From positions 1 through 7,070 of the forward strand of contig JAQVXN010000097.1 in NCBI GenBank assembly GCA_028709135.1: DNA of 7,070 nt. Direction: 5' to 3'. This document shows, one piece after another, positions 6,005 through 7,070 of this stretch. The notes below the pieces were generated by a model. It did not search any database. It was not told the origin of the DNA and worked only from the letters and a program-made list of their open reading frames with translations. Within the stretch, counting starts at the first letter, position 1, and every line of letters begins with the position of its first letter. Made by a program: the position numbers and the translations under genes. Source of the stretch: Bacteroidaceae bacterium. GTDB lineage: Bacteria > Bacteroidota > Bacteroidia > Bacteroidales > Bacteroidaceae.

Positions 6005-6838
6005 TTAAGAATGAAAAGCAAGAAGTCCTGGTAATGGACTGCGCTCTGTTTTTCCTATTGCGAAACCTTCAAGGTTTGCTGCTTCTTCTAATTCGGGGCG
6101 AAAACTGTATGCGATGCCACCAACGAAATGGAGAGGTAATTCAGGATGAGCATATATGCGTATATTGCGTTGTAAAAAGCGACGAAAATGATCTATCAGA
6201 AAGGTATGTACGGCAGGATTGTCGCGGTGCTTACGTGGCACGATGCTAAGTGAGGCCAAGTAGCGGTTGGCCAAAGGATGACGATATACGTTTTCTATGA
6301 TTTCGGCTTGTGAGGTACCTGTTTCACGGAAAAAGGCGTCAATAATTTCTTGAGGCATGAGACCCTTTAAAATATCTGCTACGAAGTTCCTGCCCATTAC
6401 AGCTCCGCTCCCTTCATCTCCAAGAATATAGCCCAGTGGGGGCGTGTTTTGAAGAATATTGGTTCCATCATAATAGCAGCTGTTGGTACCCGTGCCGAGA
6501 ATGCAGGCTATGCCTGGAGTGTGACCGCAAAGGGCTCGTGCTGCTCCCCAAAGATCAGAGAGAACTTCTACCGGAATGTTACCAAATATTTCACGTAGTA
6601 AAGTTGCTATTGCAGGAGACGTAGACGGTGTACAACCGGCGCCATAGAAACAGACGGCATCCGGGAGTATATCCAAGTGAGGTTTTAATTCTTTTTCAAG
6701 AATAGAACGAATGATGATAGAATCCTGATGAACAGGACTGATACCTTGCGTTTGAACTCGTTTCAATTCTTCTCCTCCGTCAGAAAGACACCAGTCGGTT
6801 TTGGTGGCTCCAGCGTCAGCTATCAATATCTTTTTCAT
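6005..6838 (-). CDS. BadF/NagK-type ASKHA sugar kinase, probable amino-sugar (GlcNAc or MurNAc) kinase
   Basis: This is a 277-residue ATP-dependent kinase of the ASKHA fold. The phosphate-1 motif DAGATKTDW lies at 8-16. LSDLWGAARAL at 93-103 carries the likely catalytic aspartate, D95. The phosphate-2 motif LGTGTNS is at 114-120, GDEGSGAVMGR at 140-150, and the adenosine motif FVGGIAY at 238-244. The set matches the BadF/BadG/BcrA/BcrD and N-acetylglucosamine kinase family. Tannerella forsythia has a kinase of this family that phosphorylates N-acetylmuramic acid (MurK), encoded beside a transporter, so MurNAc is as likely a substrate as GlcNAc. The ATG at 6838 gives the expected MKKILIADAG start. 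A TTG at 6862 would add eight residues (MKRKTRSY) and is less likely. It lies 48 bases after the AmpG-like transporter. No MurNAc-6-phosphate etherase (MurQ) is visible in the window. Confidence 0.9.
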   Translation of the reverse strand: MKKILIADAGATKTDWCLSDGGEELKRVQTQGISPVHQDSIIIRSILEKELKPHLDILPDAVCFYGAGCTPSTSPAIATLLREIFGNIPVEVLSDLWGAARALCGHTPGIACILGTGTNSCYYDGTNILQNTPPLGYILGDEGSGAVMGRNFVADILKGLMPQEIIDAFFRETGTSQAEIIENVYRHPLANRYLASLSIVPRKHRDNPAVHTFLIDHFRRFLQRNIRIYAHPELPLHFVGGIAYSFRPELEEAANLEGFAIGKTERSPLPGLLAFHS

Positions 6839-6886
6839 ATAGCTTCTTGTTTTTCTTTTCAATATTAGCGTTATGTCCGAATTCTT

Positions 6887-7070
6887 TCAATTTGAGGCTT
6901 TTGCTTCTTTCCTGATGCCGAAAGAAGGATCTATTTTAACCAAACGCGTTACTAAAATTGTGGCAACACAGCTCACCATGACTACAATAAAAAAATTGGA
7001 ATAACCAATGGCCTCCTGTAACATTCCGGCAAAAAGACCTGGAATCATCATGCTTGCAGCCATGAAAGCT
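6887..7070 (-). CDS. AmpG-like MFS transporter, C-terminal end (partial)
   Basis: The last 60 residues of a membrane protein enter from the right edge, ending at a TGA at 6887-6889. They read through MMIPGLFAGMLQEAIGYSN, a helix and loop, then a hydrophobic helix FFIVVMVSCVATILVTRL, and finish with KIDPSFGIRKEAKASN, a short basic cytoplasmic tail. The PG-hAG-hQ-xhGYxxFF pattern followed by a last helix and an R-h-V-K-I-D-P tail is what I know from Bacteroidetes AmpG-type transporters of the major facilitator superfamily. AmpG imports anhydromuropeptides in proteobacteria, and related Bacteroidetes proteins import MurNAc. The kinase directly downstream supports a wall-recycling or amino-sugar uptake role. 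Only the last helices are visible, so a different sugar MFS carrier cannot be excluded. Confidence 0.75.
   Translation of the reverse strand, partial: AFMAASMMIPGLFAGMLQEAIGYSNFFIVVMVSCVATILVTRLVKIDPSFGIRKEAKASN

Overview
The window most likely comes from a member of the Bacteroidetes, probably the order Bacteroidales. The main evidence is a promoter ahead of the sugar operon that matches the Bacteroidetes consensus exactly: TTTG, 19 bases, then TAACTTTG. Weak ribosome binding sites and the set of gene families agree with this. The genus cannot be told from the sequence. All eight recognisable genes lie on the minus strand, so transcription runs from high to low coordinates.

Right block (7070 down to 5448). 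Three genes in a row: the C-terminal end of an AmpG-like major facilitator transporter, an ASKHA sugar kinase of the BadF / N-acetylglucosamine kinase type, and a small HD-domain phosphohydrolase. The first two are a typical set for uptake and phosphorylation of cell-wall amino sugars (muropeptides, MurNAc or GlcNAc). The HD protein is the poorly understood partner.

Middle block (5447 down to 4722). About 726 AT-rich bases without a convincing gene. It holds the promoter of the next operon, a decayed second copy of that promoter about 84 bases upstream, an AT-rich inverted repeat overlapping the -33 box, and a short 21-bp tandem repeat. No clear GC-rich terminator was found for the right block.

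Left block (4721 down to 1). A tightly packed polysaccharide operon: glucose-1-phosphate cytidylyltransferase (rfbF), CDP-glucose 4,6-dehydratase (rfbG), an extended short-chain dehydrogenase/reductase, a transketolase split into N-terminal and C-terminal proteins, and the start of a Wzx-type flippase. Neighbouring genes overlap by 1 or 4 bases or are separated by 3 to 19 bases. The first two enzymes make CDP-4-keto-6-deoxyglucose. The 3-dehydratase (RfbH/DdhC) that would lead to abequose, paratose or tyvelose is not among the genes visible here, and a two-protein thiamine diphosphate enzyme is present instead. The most interesting reading is that this operon makes an unusual sugar for a surface polysaccharide, possibly one carrying a two-carbon branch at C4. 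That product is an inference, not something the sequence proves.
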